DNA of 64,000 bases. Origin: an uncultured Candidatus Pelagibacter sp. (GTDB taxonomy: Bacteria > Pseudomonadota > Alphaproteobacteria > Pelagibacterales > Pelagibacteraceae). This document shows, one piece after another, positions 7,386 to 16,496 of this stretch; positions within the stretch are counted from its first letter, which is position 1; every line of letters starts with the position of its first letter. Both the position numbers and the translations under genes were made by a program. Location of the stretch: the NCBI GenBank assembly GCA_905618905.1, contig CAJQTH010000008.1:21051-85050 (forward strand), given 5' to 3'. The notes beneath the pieces were generated by a model, which was not told where the DNA came from, made no database searches, and saw only the letters and a list, made by a program, of their open reading frames with translations.

Positions 7386-8404
7386 AAAAAATGAAGTCTG
7401 AAATTATTCAGCCTGAAACAAAAGAAATTGTTCAACCACAAAAAATGGGACTACTAGTTGAAAACCCAGTTTACAAACCATTTAGATATCCATGGTGTTA
7501 TGATGCTTGGCTAACTCAACAAAGAATTCATTGGTTACCAGAAGAAGTACCATTAGGAGATGATGTTAGAGATTGGCAAAAAAGTCTAACAGTGTCAGAG
7601 AAAAATTTATTAACTCAAATTTTTAGATTTTTTACACAAGCTGATGTTGAGGTACAAAATTGCTATTTAAGACATTATACAACTGTATTCAAACCAACAG
7701 AAGTATTGATGATGATGACTGCTTTCGCTTCAATGGAAACTGTTCACATTGCTGCATACTCTCATTTACTTGATACTATTGGAATGCCTGAATCAGAATA
7801 TTCTGCGTTCATGAAGTATAAAGAGATGAAAGATAAATACGACTACATGCAAAATTTTGACATGAGTTCAAAAAAAGATATTGCATTAACAGTAGCTGTA
7901 TTTAGTGCGTTCACTGAAGGTCTACAATTGTTTGCAAGTTTTGCAATCTTACTTAACTTCCCAAGACATAATAAAATGAAAGGGATGGGCCAAATCGTTA
8001 CTTGGTCAGTAAGAGATGAAACGTTGCACTGTAATTCTATGATTAGATTGTTTAAAGAGTTCATTCATGAGAACCCAGAAATCTGGACTCCTGAATTTAA
8101 GAAAGAACTTTATCAAGCTTGTAGAACAATTATAGAGCATGAAGATGCTTTTATTGATCTAGCTTTCCAAATGGGTCCTATGGAAGGTCTAACTGGAAAA
8201 GAAGTTAAAGATTATATTAGATTTATTGCCAACAGAAGACTTACGCAACTTGGTCTAGAGGCAATTTATGACATTGATAAAAATCCTTTAACTTGGCTTG
8301 ACGATATGCTGAACGGTGTTGAGCACATGAACTTTTTTGAAGGTCGTTCAACTGAGTATTCCAAAGCATCTACTCAAGGTTCATGGACAGAAGCATTTAG
8401 TTAA
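7376..8404 (+). CDS. nrdB: Class I ribonucleotide reductase, beta subunit
   Basis: A 342-residue radical-generating subunit. The start MSVEKMK is chosen because GAGGAG lies about 8 bases upstream inside the end of nrdA. The di-iron ligands and radical Tyr fit the class Ia pattern with exact E. coli spacing: D90, E121, H124, Y128, E181, E215 and H218. The Tyr is conserved, so it looks like a normal tyrosyl-radical enzyme and not the Phe-containing Ic type. There is no ATP-cone here either. It forms an operon with nrdA, overlapping it by 10 bases. Confidence 0.95.
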   Translation: MSVEKMKSEIIQPETKEIVQPQKMGLLVENPVYKPFRYPWCYDAWLTQQRIHWLPEEVPLGDDVRDWQKSLTVSEKNLLTQIFRFFTQADVEVQNCYLRHYTTVFKPTEVLMMMTAFASMETVHIAAYSHLLDTIGMPESEYSAFMKYKEMKDKYDYMQNFDMSSKKDIALTVAVFSAFTEGLQLFASFAILLNFPRHNKMKGMGQIVTWSVRDETLHCNSMIRLFKEFIHENPEIWTPEFKKELYQACRTIIEHEDAFIDLAFQMGPMEGLTGKEVKDYIRFIANRRLTQLGLEAIYDIDKNPLTWLDDMLNGVEHMNFFEGRSTEYSKASTQGSWTEAFS

Positions 8405-8444
8405 TTTTATCTTAAACCCATATGTGCAGAAAGTAAGAGACACT

Positions 8445-9014
8445 ATGAGTGAAATGAGTAACTTTTTTTCTAAAAGACGATCTGTTATGGCTAGGAAAAT
8501 GTCATCAGAGCCAATTGATAAAAATGATCTAAATGTGATTATTGAGGCAGGTTTAAGAGTTCCAGATCATGGAGCTCTAAGTCCTTGGAAGTTAGTAATA
8601 TTGCAGGGTGATGCATTAATAAATTGTGATAATGATATTATATTATCAGAATTTATTAGACTTAACCCAAATACAGATAAAAAATTTCAAGAGAAAGAGT
8701 CAAAAAGACTACAGAGAGCAGGCGCTGTAATAGCTGTTCTTTCAACACCATTGGAGCACCCAAGTATCCCTCAATGGGAAATGCAACTATCATCTGGAGC
8801 TGTTTGTATGAATCTGTTGGCTTGTGCACAATCTATGAATTATGCTGTTCAATGGCTAACTGAGTGGTATGCATATAATGATAAAATGCTGAATCACTTA
8901 GGAGGGAATAAAGAAATAGATCAAATATCTGGTTTTATTTATATAGGTCACAAAATAGAGGAGCCTATTGAGAGAAAAAGACCAGATCCATTTGAAGTAG
9001 TCACTTTTTTATAA
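8445..9014 (+). CDS. Nitroreductase-family flavoprotein (YdjA-like)
   Basis: A 189-residue protein of the FMN-dependent nitroreductase fold. It opens with the FMN-binding signature FSKRRSVMARKM, followed by GLRVPDHGALSPWKLVIL, the form typical of the YdjA branch. Later come the dimer-core helix SSGAVCMNLLACAQSMNYAVQWL and GFIYIGHK. The start MSEMSNFF is preferred; the longer frame would overlap the end of nrdB by 68 bases. It probably uses NAD(P)H to reduce an unidentified electrophile. It follows nrdB by 40 bases. Confidence 0.8.
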   Translation: MSEMSNFFSKRRSVMARKMSSEPIDKNDLNVIIEAGLRVPDHGALSPWKLVILQGDALINCDNDIILSEFIRLNPNTDKKFQEKESKRLQRAGAVIAVLSTPLEHPSIPQWEMQLSSGAVCMNLLACAQSMNYAVQWLTEWYAYNDKMLNHLGGNKEIDQISGFIYIGHKIEEPIERKRPDPFEVVTFL

Positions 9015-9056
9015 CAAATAATTTTGGATTGGTTGTTAATTTTTATTAATCATCGT

Positions 9057-9683
9057 ATGAAATATAAAAAATATTTTAGAAAAACTAGCCTTAAACAAGA
9101 GGGTATTGGAGAGCATTTTCTTAATGAAATAGCCTCCAAGAAACCTAAAAATTTTCTTGAGATTGGTGTGTTTCATGGTGTTACTGCGAGAAATGTTTGT
9201 GAGCTATTATACAATATTCATGGAAGTGATTTTAAATACGTAGGGTTAGATTTGTTTAGTGAAAGTGCTGAAAATGCAAATGAAATTATTCCAAATACTA
9301 AATTTAACAATCCATTAAAAAAAATATATTTTGAATATATTTTAAGACAAGATCCATACTCAGTTGAGGCAGTAGCTTATCTTTTAAAAAAATTTAAAGA
9401 AAATGTTCATTTGATTAAGGGGAACTCTAATCAACTATTAAAAAAAATGGATATGTCCCAAATTGATTATGTTTTTTTAGATGGAGGACACGCTTATGAG
9501 ACAGTTATAAATGATCTTTATTATTCAAAACCAGTTTTGGAAAATGATGGTACTATTCTTTGTGATGATTATAACCTTGCTCACGCACCTGATGTAAAAC
9601 AAGCTATTGATGAATTTGTTAACGATAACAATCTTAAGTCAGAAATTATTTTTGAAAGATTTGCAAAAATAGAAAAAAATTAA
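9057..9683 (+). CDS. Class I SAM-dependent methyltransferase (Methyltransf_24-like)
   Basis: A 208-residue protein from the ATG giving MKYKKYFRK; an upstream TTG reading is less likely. The SAM-binding motif I is NFLEIGVFHGVTARN. An acidic residue closes beta-2 (YVGLDLF), and the fourth strand has DYVFLDGGHAYETV, as in the Methyltransf_24 group that often modifies sugars or surface polymers. The substrate is unknown. It is convergent with prpC, whose stop lies immediately after its own. Confidence 0.75.
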   Translation: MKYKKYFRKTSLKQEGIGEHFLNEIASKKPKNFLEIGVFHGVTARNVCELLYNIHGSDFKYVGLDLFSESAENANEIIPNTKFNNPLKKIYFEYILRQDPYSVEAVAYLLKKFKENVHLIKGNSNQLLKKMDMSQIDYVFLDGGHAYETVINDLYYSKPVLENDGTILCDDYNLAHAPDVKQAIDEFVNDNNLKSEIIFERFAKIEKN

Positions 9684-10808
9684 TTATCTTTGATTTAACT
9701 GCATAACTTTTCTATGCTTACTACCTTTATAACTAGCAAGAGGTCTAATTAATTTATTAGCAGCATGTTGTTCCATAATATGTGCTGACCAACCTGTAAT
9801 TCTTGAAATTACAAATATAGGTGTAAAGAAATCAGTATCAAAACCCATTAAATGGTAAGTAGGTCCTGTTGGGTAATCAACATTTGGATAAATATTTTTT
9901 TTTTCAATCATTACCTTTTCAACAATGTCATAAATTTTTTCAAATGTTTTATCTTTTTTAATTGTTGCTACTCGTTTAAAATATTCTCTCATAGTAGGAA
10001 CTCTTGAGTCACCACTTTTGTAAACTCTATGACCAAATCCCATTACCACATCTTTATTTTTCAAAGCTTTAGTGATCCATTTGAATGCATTTTCAGGTTT
10101 TTTAATTTTCTTCATCATATGCATTACTTCTTCATTGGCACCGCCATGAAGAGGACCTTTTAAACTGGCAATCGCACCTGTTATTGCTCCGTGAATATCA
10201 GACAAACTACTGGTAATAGTTCTAGCTGTAAAAGTTGATACGTTAAAACTATGCTCGGCATATAGAATTAATGATACATCGAAAGCTTTAACGATTTCTT
10301 TGTTTGGAACTTTTCCAAAACACATATGGAAAAAGTTTTCAGAAAAGCTAAGATTTTTCTTTGGTGCTATAATTTTTTTTCCCTTTCTAAGTCTATAAAA
10401 CGCCGCTAATGCAGTAGGTGTTTTTGCAAGGATTTTGATCGCCTTTCTTAAATTTGCTTTTGGAGAGTTATCTTTAGTTTCTTTGTCTTCAAGACCCATA
10501 ACACTGACAGCAGTTCTTGCAACATCCATTGGATGAGAATTTTTAGGTATTTTTTTTAAAATATCTATAAAATTTTTTGATAAATTTATTTCTTTAGATA
10601 ATTCTTTCTTAAATTCTTTTAGTTGTTTTTTATTGGGTAATTCTTTATTTAAAATTAAATATGCAACCTCTTCAAAATCACATCTTGCACATAAATCTTG
10701 AGCTGCATAACCTCTATAAGTAAGAGAATTGATTTCTGGCATAACTTTTGAAATTTCGGTTTCATCAACAACTATCCCTAACAAACCCTTTTTAATATCA
10801 TCACTCAT
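9684..10808 (-). CDS. prpC: 2-methylcitrate synthase / citrate synthase family
   Basis: A 374-residue enzyme condensing propionyl-CoA with oxaloacetate to 2-methylcitrate. Citrate-synthase catalytic motifs are present: GPLHGGANEEVM (first His), GFGHRVYKSGDSR (second His) and NVDYPTGPTYHLMGF (Asp). Position directly after prpB and prpD in one operon supports methylcitrate synthase over the TCA enzyme, although many PrpC enzymes also make citrate. The start shares a base with the prpB stop (TAATG). Confidence 0.92.
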   Translation of the reverse strand: MSDDIKKGLLGIVVDETEISKVMPEINSLTYRGYAAQDLCARCDFEEVAYLILNKELPNKKQLKEFKKELSKEINLSKNFIDILKKIPKNSHPMDVARTAVSVMGLEDKETKDNSPKANLRKAIKILAKTPTALAAFYRLRKGKKIIAPKKNLSFSENFFHMCFGKVPNKEIVKAFDVSLILYAEHSFNVSTFTARTITSSLSDIHGAITGAIASLKGPLHGGANEEVMHMMKKIKKPENAFKWITKALKNKDVVMGFGHRVYKSGDSRVPTMREYFKRVATIKKDKTFEKIYDIVEKVMIEKKNIYPNVDYPTGPTYHLMGFDTDFFTPIFVISRITGWSAHIMEQHAANKLIRPLASYKGSKHRKVMQLNQR

Positions 10809-11704
10809 TATTCATGACCTTCCGTACTAAAGTTATAAATTTTTTCATCTAATGAATTATATTTTTCATATTCAACTAACTCATAAAGTCTTTTTCTTGT
10901 TTGCATTTTATCAATAATATTGTTTTGATGTCCACTTACAAATATGTCTCTAAGACCATCTTCTACATTTTTCATAGCTAGTCTTTGTGTGGTTACTGGA
11001 TAAATTACAATATTATATCCAAAATTTTCTAATTCTTTGTAATTGAATAACTTTGATTTACCGAATTCAGTCATATTTGCTAACAAGTAGCATGACAGTT
11101 CTTTTCTAACTTTTTCAAAATCTTTTTCATCATGTAAAGCTTCTGGAAAGATAATTTCTGCTCCAGCATCAATATACGCCTTACATCTATCAATCATCTT
11201 ATCAATTCCCTCAACACCTTTAGCATCAGATCTTGCTATAATTTTAAAATTTTCATCTTGTTTTGCTGAAACGCACTCTTTAATTTTCTTAACCATTGCT
11301 TCAGTTGAAATCAATTCTTTGTTATCTAAGTGACCACATCTTTTACGCTCTACTTGATCTTCTAAGTGAACAGCTGACACTCCAAATTCTTCAAAAGTTT
11401 TAATAGTTTCTTCACAAGACTTAAAACCAGTATCTATATCAACTATGGTAGGTAAGCTTGTAACTCTAGATATTAAATAAGATCTAGTACTAACATCTTG
11501 CAGTGTAGTTAAGCCTATATCTGGAAAACCTAAATCATTTGCCATAACCCCACCAGATACGTAAACAGCATCATAACCAATTTCTTCAATTAGTTTTGCA
11601 GTTAGTGGATTATAAGCACCGGGAACTCTTAAAATTTTATTTAATTTTAATTTACTTACAAAGTCAGCTCTTTTTTGACTAGGCTCTTTATCTACAAAAT
11701 GCAC
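10808..11704 (-). CDS. prpB: 2-methylisocitrate lyase
   Basis: A 298-residue member of the isocitrate lyase/PEP mutase superfamily that splits 2-methylisocitrate into pyruvate and succinate. Visible features are VPGAYNPLTAKL near the start, YVSGGVMANDLG, the Mg-binding DIDTGF, the catalytic loop ERKRCGHL with the essential Cys, IARSDA, and NMTEFGKS. The length is typical. It overlaps prpD and prpC by one base on each side, so the three are almost certainly translated from one mRNA. Confidence 0.94.
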   Translation of the reverse strand: MHFVDKEPSQKRADFVSKLKLNKILRVPGAYNPLTAKLIEEIGYDAVYVSGGVMANDLGFPDIGLTTLQDVSTRSYLISRVTSLPTIVDIDTGFKSCEETIKTFEEFGVSAVHLEDQVERKRCGHLDNKELISTEAMVKKIKECVSAKQDENFKIIARSDAKGVEGIDKMIDRCKAYIDAGAEIIFPEALHDEKDFEKVRKELSCYLLANMTEFGKSKLFNYKELENFGYNIVIYPVTTQRLAMKNVEDGLRDIFVSGHQNNIIDKMQTRKRLYELVEYEKYNSLDEKIYNFSTEGHE

Positions 11705-13206
11705 TAAAAAATTCCTTGTTTTGTATTTTTCTTTATCTGACTTCTTTTAACCTGAATATTTAATTTATTTAACTCCCCAGCTTTCAATTTTTTAAGATTT
11801 TGAACAACTTTTAAGAAACGGGCACTTTCTTTCTTATCTAAAATACCATCTGTTAAAGTTAAAAACTTGTTTATATAATTTTGTCTTTTAAATGGACGTG
11901 CTCCATAAGGATGCGCATCTGCTCTATCTAATTGTTCTATAATTTTTTTGCCATTATTTAAAGTAACCACAACCTTTGCACCAAATGATTTATTCTTTGG
12001 ATTAGGATCGTGATATTTTTTAGTCCATTTTTTATCTTCAAAAGTAGTAATGGATTTCCAAATTTTTATAGTACTTTTCTTGTTAGCCCTTTGTTTGCTG
12101 TATGATTTAACATGGTGCCAATCAGCATCCTCAAGTGCTACTGCAAAAATGTACATGATAGAGTGATCTAGCGTTTCTCTACTTGCGTTTGGATCCATTT
12201 TTTGTGGATCATTTGCACCTGTTCCAATTACGTAATGAGTGTGATGACTTGTGTAAATATCAATTTTCTTAATTTGATTTAAATTTGGAATTTTATTATT
12301 AAGTTTTTTAGCAATATCTATAAGTGCTTGAGACTGGTATTCTGCTGAGTATTCTTTTGTATAGGTCTCTAGTATCGCTTTCTTAGATTCTTTTTTCTTA
12401 GGTAGAGGCACATTATATAAAGCTTTCTTACCATCCAGTATTCTAGCTACAACACTATCTTCTCCTTCATAAATTGGACTTGGAGCACCTTCACCACGCA
12501 TTGCTCTATCAACTGCTTCGATTGCAAGTTTACCAGCGTGAGCAGGGGCGTAAGCTTTCCAGCTAGAGATTTCACCTTTTCTAGATTGTCTTGTCGAAAC
12601 TGTTGTATGTAATGCTTGCTGAACTGCTTGGTAAATTGTTTCAGTGTTTAATTTTAACATTGTACCAAGTCCTGCTGCAACACTTGGTCCTAAGTGTGCA
12701 ATATGATCAATTTTATGTTTGTGTAAACAAATTCCTTTAACTAAATTAACCTGAACTTCATAACCTGTGATAATTCCTTTTAATAAATCTAGCCCACTTT
12801 TTTTAGTTTGTTGAGCAACACTTAAAATAGGTGGAATGTTATCTCCCGGATGACTGTAGTCTTCTGCTAAAAAAGTGTCATGAAAATCAAGCTCTCTTAC
12901 AGCTGTTCCATTTGACCAAGCAGCCCACTCACAATCAAATTTTAATTTTGAATCAATTCCAAATAAATTTGCACCATTTTTTCTAGGATGTTTTAGGGCC
13001 ATTTCTCTTGAAGAGATAACAGCTTTTCTGTTTAAAGAAGCAATGGCAACTGAAGCATTATCAATTATTCTATTAATAACCATTTCAATAGCTGATTTAT
13101 CTAATTTTGCATTATCAGAAGCGATTTCAGCAATTTTCCATGCTAATTGATTTTTTTTTGGTAAATGAATTTTTGATGGATAAACTTTAACTTTGTGTGA
13201 AATCAT
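11704..13206 (-). CDS. prpD: 2-methylcitrate dehydratase
   Basis: A 500-residue MmgE/PrpD-family protein that dehydrates 2-methylcitrate to methylaconitate in propionate breakdown. The family core is visible in [29 protein letters not shown], the helix [18 protein letters not shown], and [14 protein letters not shown] at the C-terminus. It is the first gene of the operon prpD-prpB-prpC. An AGGAG-like site (AAGGAGA) lies about 6 bases upstream of the ATG, unusually strong for this window, which fits an operon-leading start. No local regulator gene is seen. Confidence 0.92.
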   Translation of the reverse strand: MISHKVKVYPSKIHLPKKNQLAWKIAEIASDNAKLDKSAIEMVINRIIDNASVAIASLNRKAVISSREMALKHPRKNGANLFGIDSKLKFDCEWAAWSNGTAVRELDFHDTFLAEDYSHPGDNIPPILSVAQQTKKSGLDLLKGIITGYEVQVNLVKGICLHKHKIDHIAHLGPSVAAGLGTMLKLNTETIYQAVQQALHTTVSTRQSRKGEISSWKAYAPAHAGKLAIEAVDRAMRGEGAPSPIYEGEDSVVARILDGKKALYNVPLPKKKESKKAILETYTKEYSAEYQSQALIDIAKKLNNKIPNLNQIKKIDIYTSHHTHYVIGTGANDPQKMDPNASRETLDHSIMYIFAVALEDADWHHVKSYSKQRANKKSTIKIWKSITTFEDKKWTKKYHDPNPKNKSFGAKVVVTLNNGKKIIEQLDRADAHPYGARPFKRQNYINKFLTLTDGILDKKESARFLKVVQNLKKLKAGELNKLNIQVKRSQIKKNTKQGIF

Positions 13207-13256
13207 AGGGTCTCCTTAATTATGCTGCCCTATTAATAGTAAGAAAAAAAATTAAA

Positions 13257-13946
13257 TCAATCTTTTAAGTAAGTTGAAACTATCTTTTCAACACCAATAA
13301 AGTCTTTTATCAAATGATTATGGTAAATTTCATTGGAATTTTTTTCTGTATAACCATTTTCTAATAAAATAACAGGAACAGAAGCAGCCTTTGCAGCATT
13401 TGCATCAGTTTCACTATCACCAAACATTAGAGATCTTTTTACATCACCACCGATGATTTCAATTATACTTGTTATGTGTCTTGGATCAGGTTTGCAATAA
13501 TCAAAAGTATCTGAACCAGCAACATATTCAAAGTAATTATAAATTCCAATTTTTTTTAAAAGGTCAATTGCTAAGTGTTCTTGTTTATTGGTACAAACTG
13601 CCATTGAAATTTCTTTTTCTTTACACCACTTTAAAAATTCATTTACCCCATTAATAAGAGTGCTTTGTTTGATGATATTCTTTCCATAATATTCAACAAA
13701 GTCTTTAGACATTTTATCCTTAATTTTTAGATCTGTGACGTTATGATATTCTTTCTTTGCTTGACCCCATATAGATCTACCAATTAATGCCCCAGCTCCT
13801 TGTCCTACTAGATTTCTAATATCTGCTGTAGATTTTGTAGGATAGCCATATTTTTTCATTACATGATTATGGGCATTCATTAAATCAGGTGCGGTATCAA
13901 CCAATGTGCCATCTAGGTCAAATAAAATTGAGTATTTTTGAGTCAT
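13257..13946 (-). CDS. gph: HAD-family phosphatase, phosphoglycolate phosphatase-like
   Basis: A 229-residue HAD hydrolase with all four motifs: the nucleophile motif FDLDGTLVDTAPD, motif II VCTNK, a motif III Lys in YCKPDPRH, and motif IV MFGDSETDANAA. The cap insertion and DTAPDL signature are those of Gph, which removes 2-phosphoglycolate from DNA repair and oxygenation side reactions. Substrate remains an inference within this promiscuous family. It lies 50 bases upstream of prpD in the same direction. Confidence 0.8.
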   Translation of the reverse strand: MTQKYSILFDLDGTLVDTAPDLMNAHNHVMKKYGYPTKSTADIRNLVGQGAGALIGRSIWGQAKKEYHNVTDLKIKDKMSKDFVEYYGKNIIKQSTLINGVNEFLKWCKEKEISMAVCTNKQEHLAIDLLKKIGIYNYFEYVAGSDTFDYCKPDPRHITSIIEIIGGDVKRSLMFGDSETDANAAKAASVPVILLENGYTEKNSNEIYHNHLIKDFIGVEKIVSTYLKD

Positions 13947-14015
13947 TAATAAAGTATTTTAAAGAAATAAATTGTGAATTAAGCAATCTATACACTTAAT
14001 ATAAAATATTTCCAG

Positions 14016-14639
14016 ATGAAACAAATAAATTCTAATATTGAACAAGAAAAATTTCGTAAATTTTTTATCAAGTCTGGTGTAAAAATGATCGGACCTGAAA
14101 CTATTTTTTTTTCAAAAGACACAAAGATTGGAAAAAATGTTACTATTAATCCATACGTTGTCATTGGAAAAAAAGTTAAAATTGGCAATAATGTAACTAT
14201 CAATTCATTTTCTCATCTAGAAGATTGTAAAATAAAAAATAAAGTTGAAATTGGACCTTATGCAAGATTAAGACCAGGTACTACTCTTGAAGAAGGATCA
14301 AAAATTGGAAATTTTGTAGAAGTTAAAAAAAGCACGGTCGGAAAAAAATCAAAAATTAATCATTTATCGTATATTGGTGATAGTGAAATAGGTAAAGGTG
14401 TAAATGTGGGAGCTGGCACAATTACCTGTAATTATGATGGTGTTAAAAAAAGTAAAACAAAAATTAAAGATAACGTATTTATAGGTTCTAATTCTTCATT
14501 AGTTGCACCTATCACTCTTGAAAAAAATAGTATTGTAGGAGCAGGCTCTGTAATTACAAAAAAAGTTAAAAAAAATTCATTAGCTTTAACTAGAAATTCT
14601 CAAACAGAAGTTAAAAACTATAAAAGAAAAATAAAATAA
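14016..14639 (+). CDS. GlmU acetyltransferase domain only (glucosamine-1-P N-acetyltransferase-like)
   Basis: A 207-residue left-handed beta-helix protein that aligns by eye with the C-terminal half of GlmU. Acetyltransferase residues are in place: R86 in ARLRPG, K104 in FVEVKKS, H116 and Y119 in NHLSYIGD, and N139/Y140 in TITCNYDG. The N-terminal uridyltransferase (pyrophosphorylase) domain is wholly missing. The ORF begins at the linker helix, and no GlmU-type nucleotidyltransferase motif lies upstream. It is one base from glmS, supporting a role in UDP-GlcNAc synthesis. The uridyl transfer step would have to come from another gene. Confidence 0.85.
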   Translation: MKQINSNIEQEKFRKFFIKSGVKMIGPETIFFSKDTKIGKNVTINPYVVIGKKVKIGNNVTINSFSHLEDCKIKNKVEIGPYARLRPGTTLEEGSKIGNFVEVKKSTVGKKSKINHLSYIGDSEIGKGVNVGAGTITCNYDGVKKSKTKIKDNVFIGSNSSLVAPITLEKNSIVGAGSVITKKVKKNSLALTRNSQTEVKNYKRKIK

Positions 14640-14640
14640 A

Positions 14641-16461
14641 ATGTGTGGAATTATAGGAATAGCTAGTAATAAATCAGTGACATCTGCAATCATCAATTCT
14701 CTTAGAAAATTAGAGTATAGAGGTTACGACTCTGCTGGTATTGCAACTTTATCGAATGGCATATTAAATGAAGCAAAATCAGAGGGTAGAGTTGATATTT
14801 TAGAAAAAAATCTTGCAGTTAAGAATATGTCAGGCCCAATTGGAATTGGACATGTAAGATGGGCAACACACGGTATTCCAAACACTATCAATGCACACCC
14901 TCATTCATCAGAGAGTGTATCAGTAGTGCATAATGGTATTATTGAAAATTCTACACTTTTAAAAAAGTATTTAATAAACAAGGGTCACATATTTAAATCT
15001 CAGACAGATACAGAAGTAATTGTCCATTTAATAACAGAATATTTAAAAGAACTTAATTTAAAAGATGCAATTATTAAAACTCTAAAACAGCTTCATGGAA
15101 GTTTTGCTTTAGGTATAATCTTTAAAGATCAACCCGATTTTATAGTGGGTGCTAGAAGAGGGTCGCCACTTGCAGTAGGTTATGGTCCTAACGAAAATTA
15201 TCTAGGATCAGATTCTTATGCTTTAAAATCTATGACTAACAAAATTTCGTATCTAAATGATGGTGAATTTTGCATCATAAAAAAAAACCAAGTTGAGTTT
15301 TTTGATGAAGAGGGCTTAAAGGTTAATAAAAAAGTTTTAGAATTATCCTCTAAAGAACAGGATTATGACAAAGGTGAATATAAACACTTTATGGCTAAAG
15401 AAATTGAAGAACAGCCAACAACGCTAAAAAACTGCATAAACGAGTATGTTGATACAATTAACAATGACATCAATATCTATAATTTTCCCTGGGATATAAA
15501 GGAAATTTCTTCTGTTACTATAATTGGTTGTGGAACAGCTTATCATTCTTGTTTAATGGCAAAGTATTGGTTTGAAGAAAACACTACACTTGATGTAACA
15601 ATTGATATTGCATCCGAGTTTAGATACCGAAAAAATAGATTTAAAAATGACAATTTATATATTTTTGTTTCACAGTCTGGTGAAACTGCAGACACTTATG
15701 CAGCGTTAGATTTATGTAATAAAAACAACATGAAAACTTGTAGTGTGGTTAATGTTATAGAAAGTTCAATTGCAAGAGATTCTAAATTTGTTTTACCAAT
15801 TCATTGTGGACCTGAAATAGGAGTAGCTTCTACAAAAGCTTTTATGGGTCAAATGTTAGTTCTTTATATTTTGGTGTTAAAATTAGGAATTTTAAGAAAA
15901 GATTTAGATAAAGATTTATATTTAAATAAAATTAAAGACTTAAAAGTATTACCCAAGTTGGTAGAGCAAACTTTACTTACAGAAAGCAAAATTCAAACAG
16001 TTTCCAGTTCATTTATTGATGCAAAAGGTTCGATGTTTTTAGGGAGAGGTTTTTCTTACCCAATTGCATTAGAAGGAGCATTAAAGTTGAAAGAATTAGC
16101 TTATGTGCATGCCGAAGGATATCCTGCGGGTGAGATGAAACATGGTCCTTTAGCTTTAATTGAAGATGGAATGCCAGTTGTTGTCTTGGCTCCAAGAGAT
16201 AATTATTATAAAAAAACAATTTCTAACATGCAGGAAGTAATAGCAAGAGGTGCCAAAGTTTTATTGATTACCAATAAAAGTAAAGATGAAGTTTTTTCAG
16301 AAAATATTTGGGAAACAATATTAGTTGAAAGTGCTAATGATGACTTATTACCTTTTTTATTAACTATTCCATTACAAAAATTAGCTTATTATTCAGCTCT
16401 CAAAAAAGGTTATGACATCGATAAACCTAGAAATTTAGCAAAATCAGTCACAGTTGAATAA
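14641..16461 (+). CDS. glmS: Glutamine-fructose-6-phosphate aminotransferase (isomerizing)
   Basis: A 606-residue enzyme making glucosamine-6-phosphate from fructose-6-phosphate and glutamine, the entry to amino-sugar and peptidoglycan synthesis. The N-terminal glutaminase starts MCGIIGIAS, with C2 as nucleophile after Met removal, followed by LRKLEYRGYDSAG and GHVRWATHG. Two SIS sugar-isomerase domains follow (SQSGETADTYAAL near 350; EGALKLKELAYVHAEGYPAGE near 475). The C-terminus DKPRNLAKSVTVE is canonical. It is the second gene of a pair with the GlmU-like acetyltransferase. Confidence 0.96.
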   Translation: MCGIIGIASNKSVTSAIINSLRKLEYRGYDSAGIATLSNGILNEAKSEGRVDILEKNLAVKNMSGPIGIGHVRWATHGIPNTINAHPHSSESVSVVHNGIIENSTLLKKYLINKGHIFKSQTDTEVIVHLITEYLKELNLKDAIIKTLKQLHGSFALGIIFKDQPDFIVGARRGSPLAVGYGPNENYLGSDSYALKSMTNKISYLNDGEFCIIKKNQVEFFDEEGLKVNKKVLELSSKEQDYDKGEYKHFMAKEIEEQPTTLKNCINEYVDTINNDINIYNFPWDIKEISSVTIIGCGTAYHSCLMAKYWFEENTTLDVTIDIASEFRYRKNRFKNDNLYIFVSQSGETADTYAALDLCNKNNMKTCSVVNVIESSIARDSKFVLPIHCGPEIGVASTKAFMGQMLVLYILVLKLGILRKDLDKDLYLNKIKDLKVLPKLVEQTLLTESKIQTVSSSFIDAKGSMFLGRGFSYPIALEGALKLKELAYVHAEGYPAGEMKHGPLALIEDGMPVVVLAPRDNYYKKTISNMQEVIARGAKVLLITNKSKDEVFSENIWETILVESANDDLLPFLLTIPLQKLAYYSALKKGYDIDKPRNLAKSVTVE

Positions 16462-16496
16462 TAATTAAACTCTGCTACAACACTCCTAGGTTGAAT

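Noticed and set aside
7376-8404. A radical-site variant (class Ic) NrdB
   Set aside because: The radical Tyr (Y128) is present at the normal spacing from the iron ligands.
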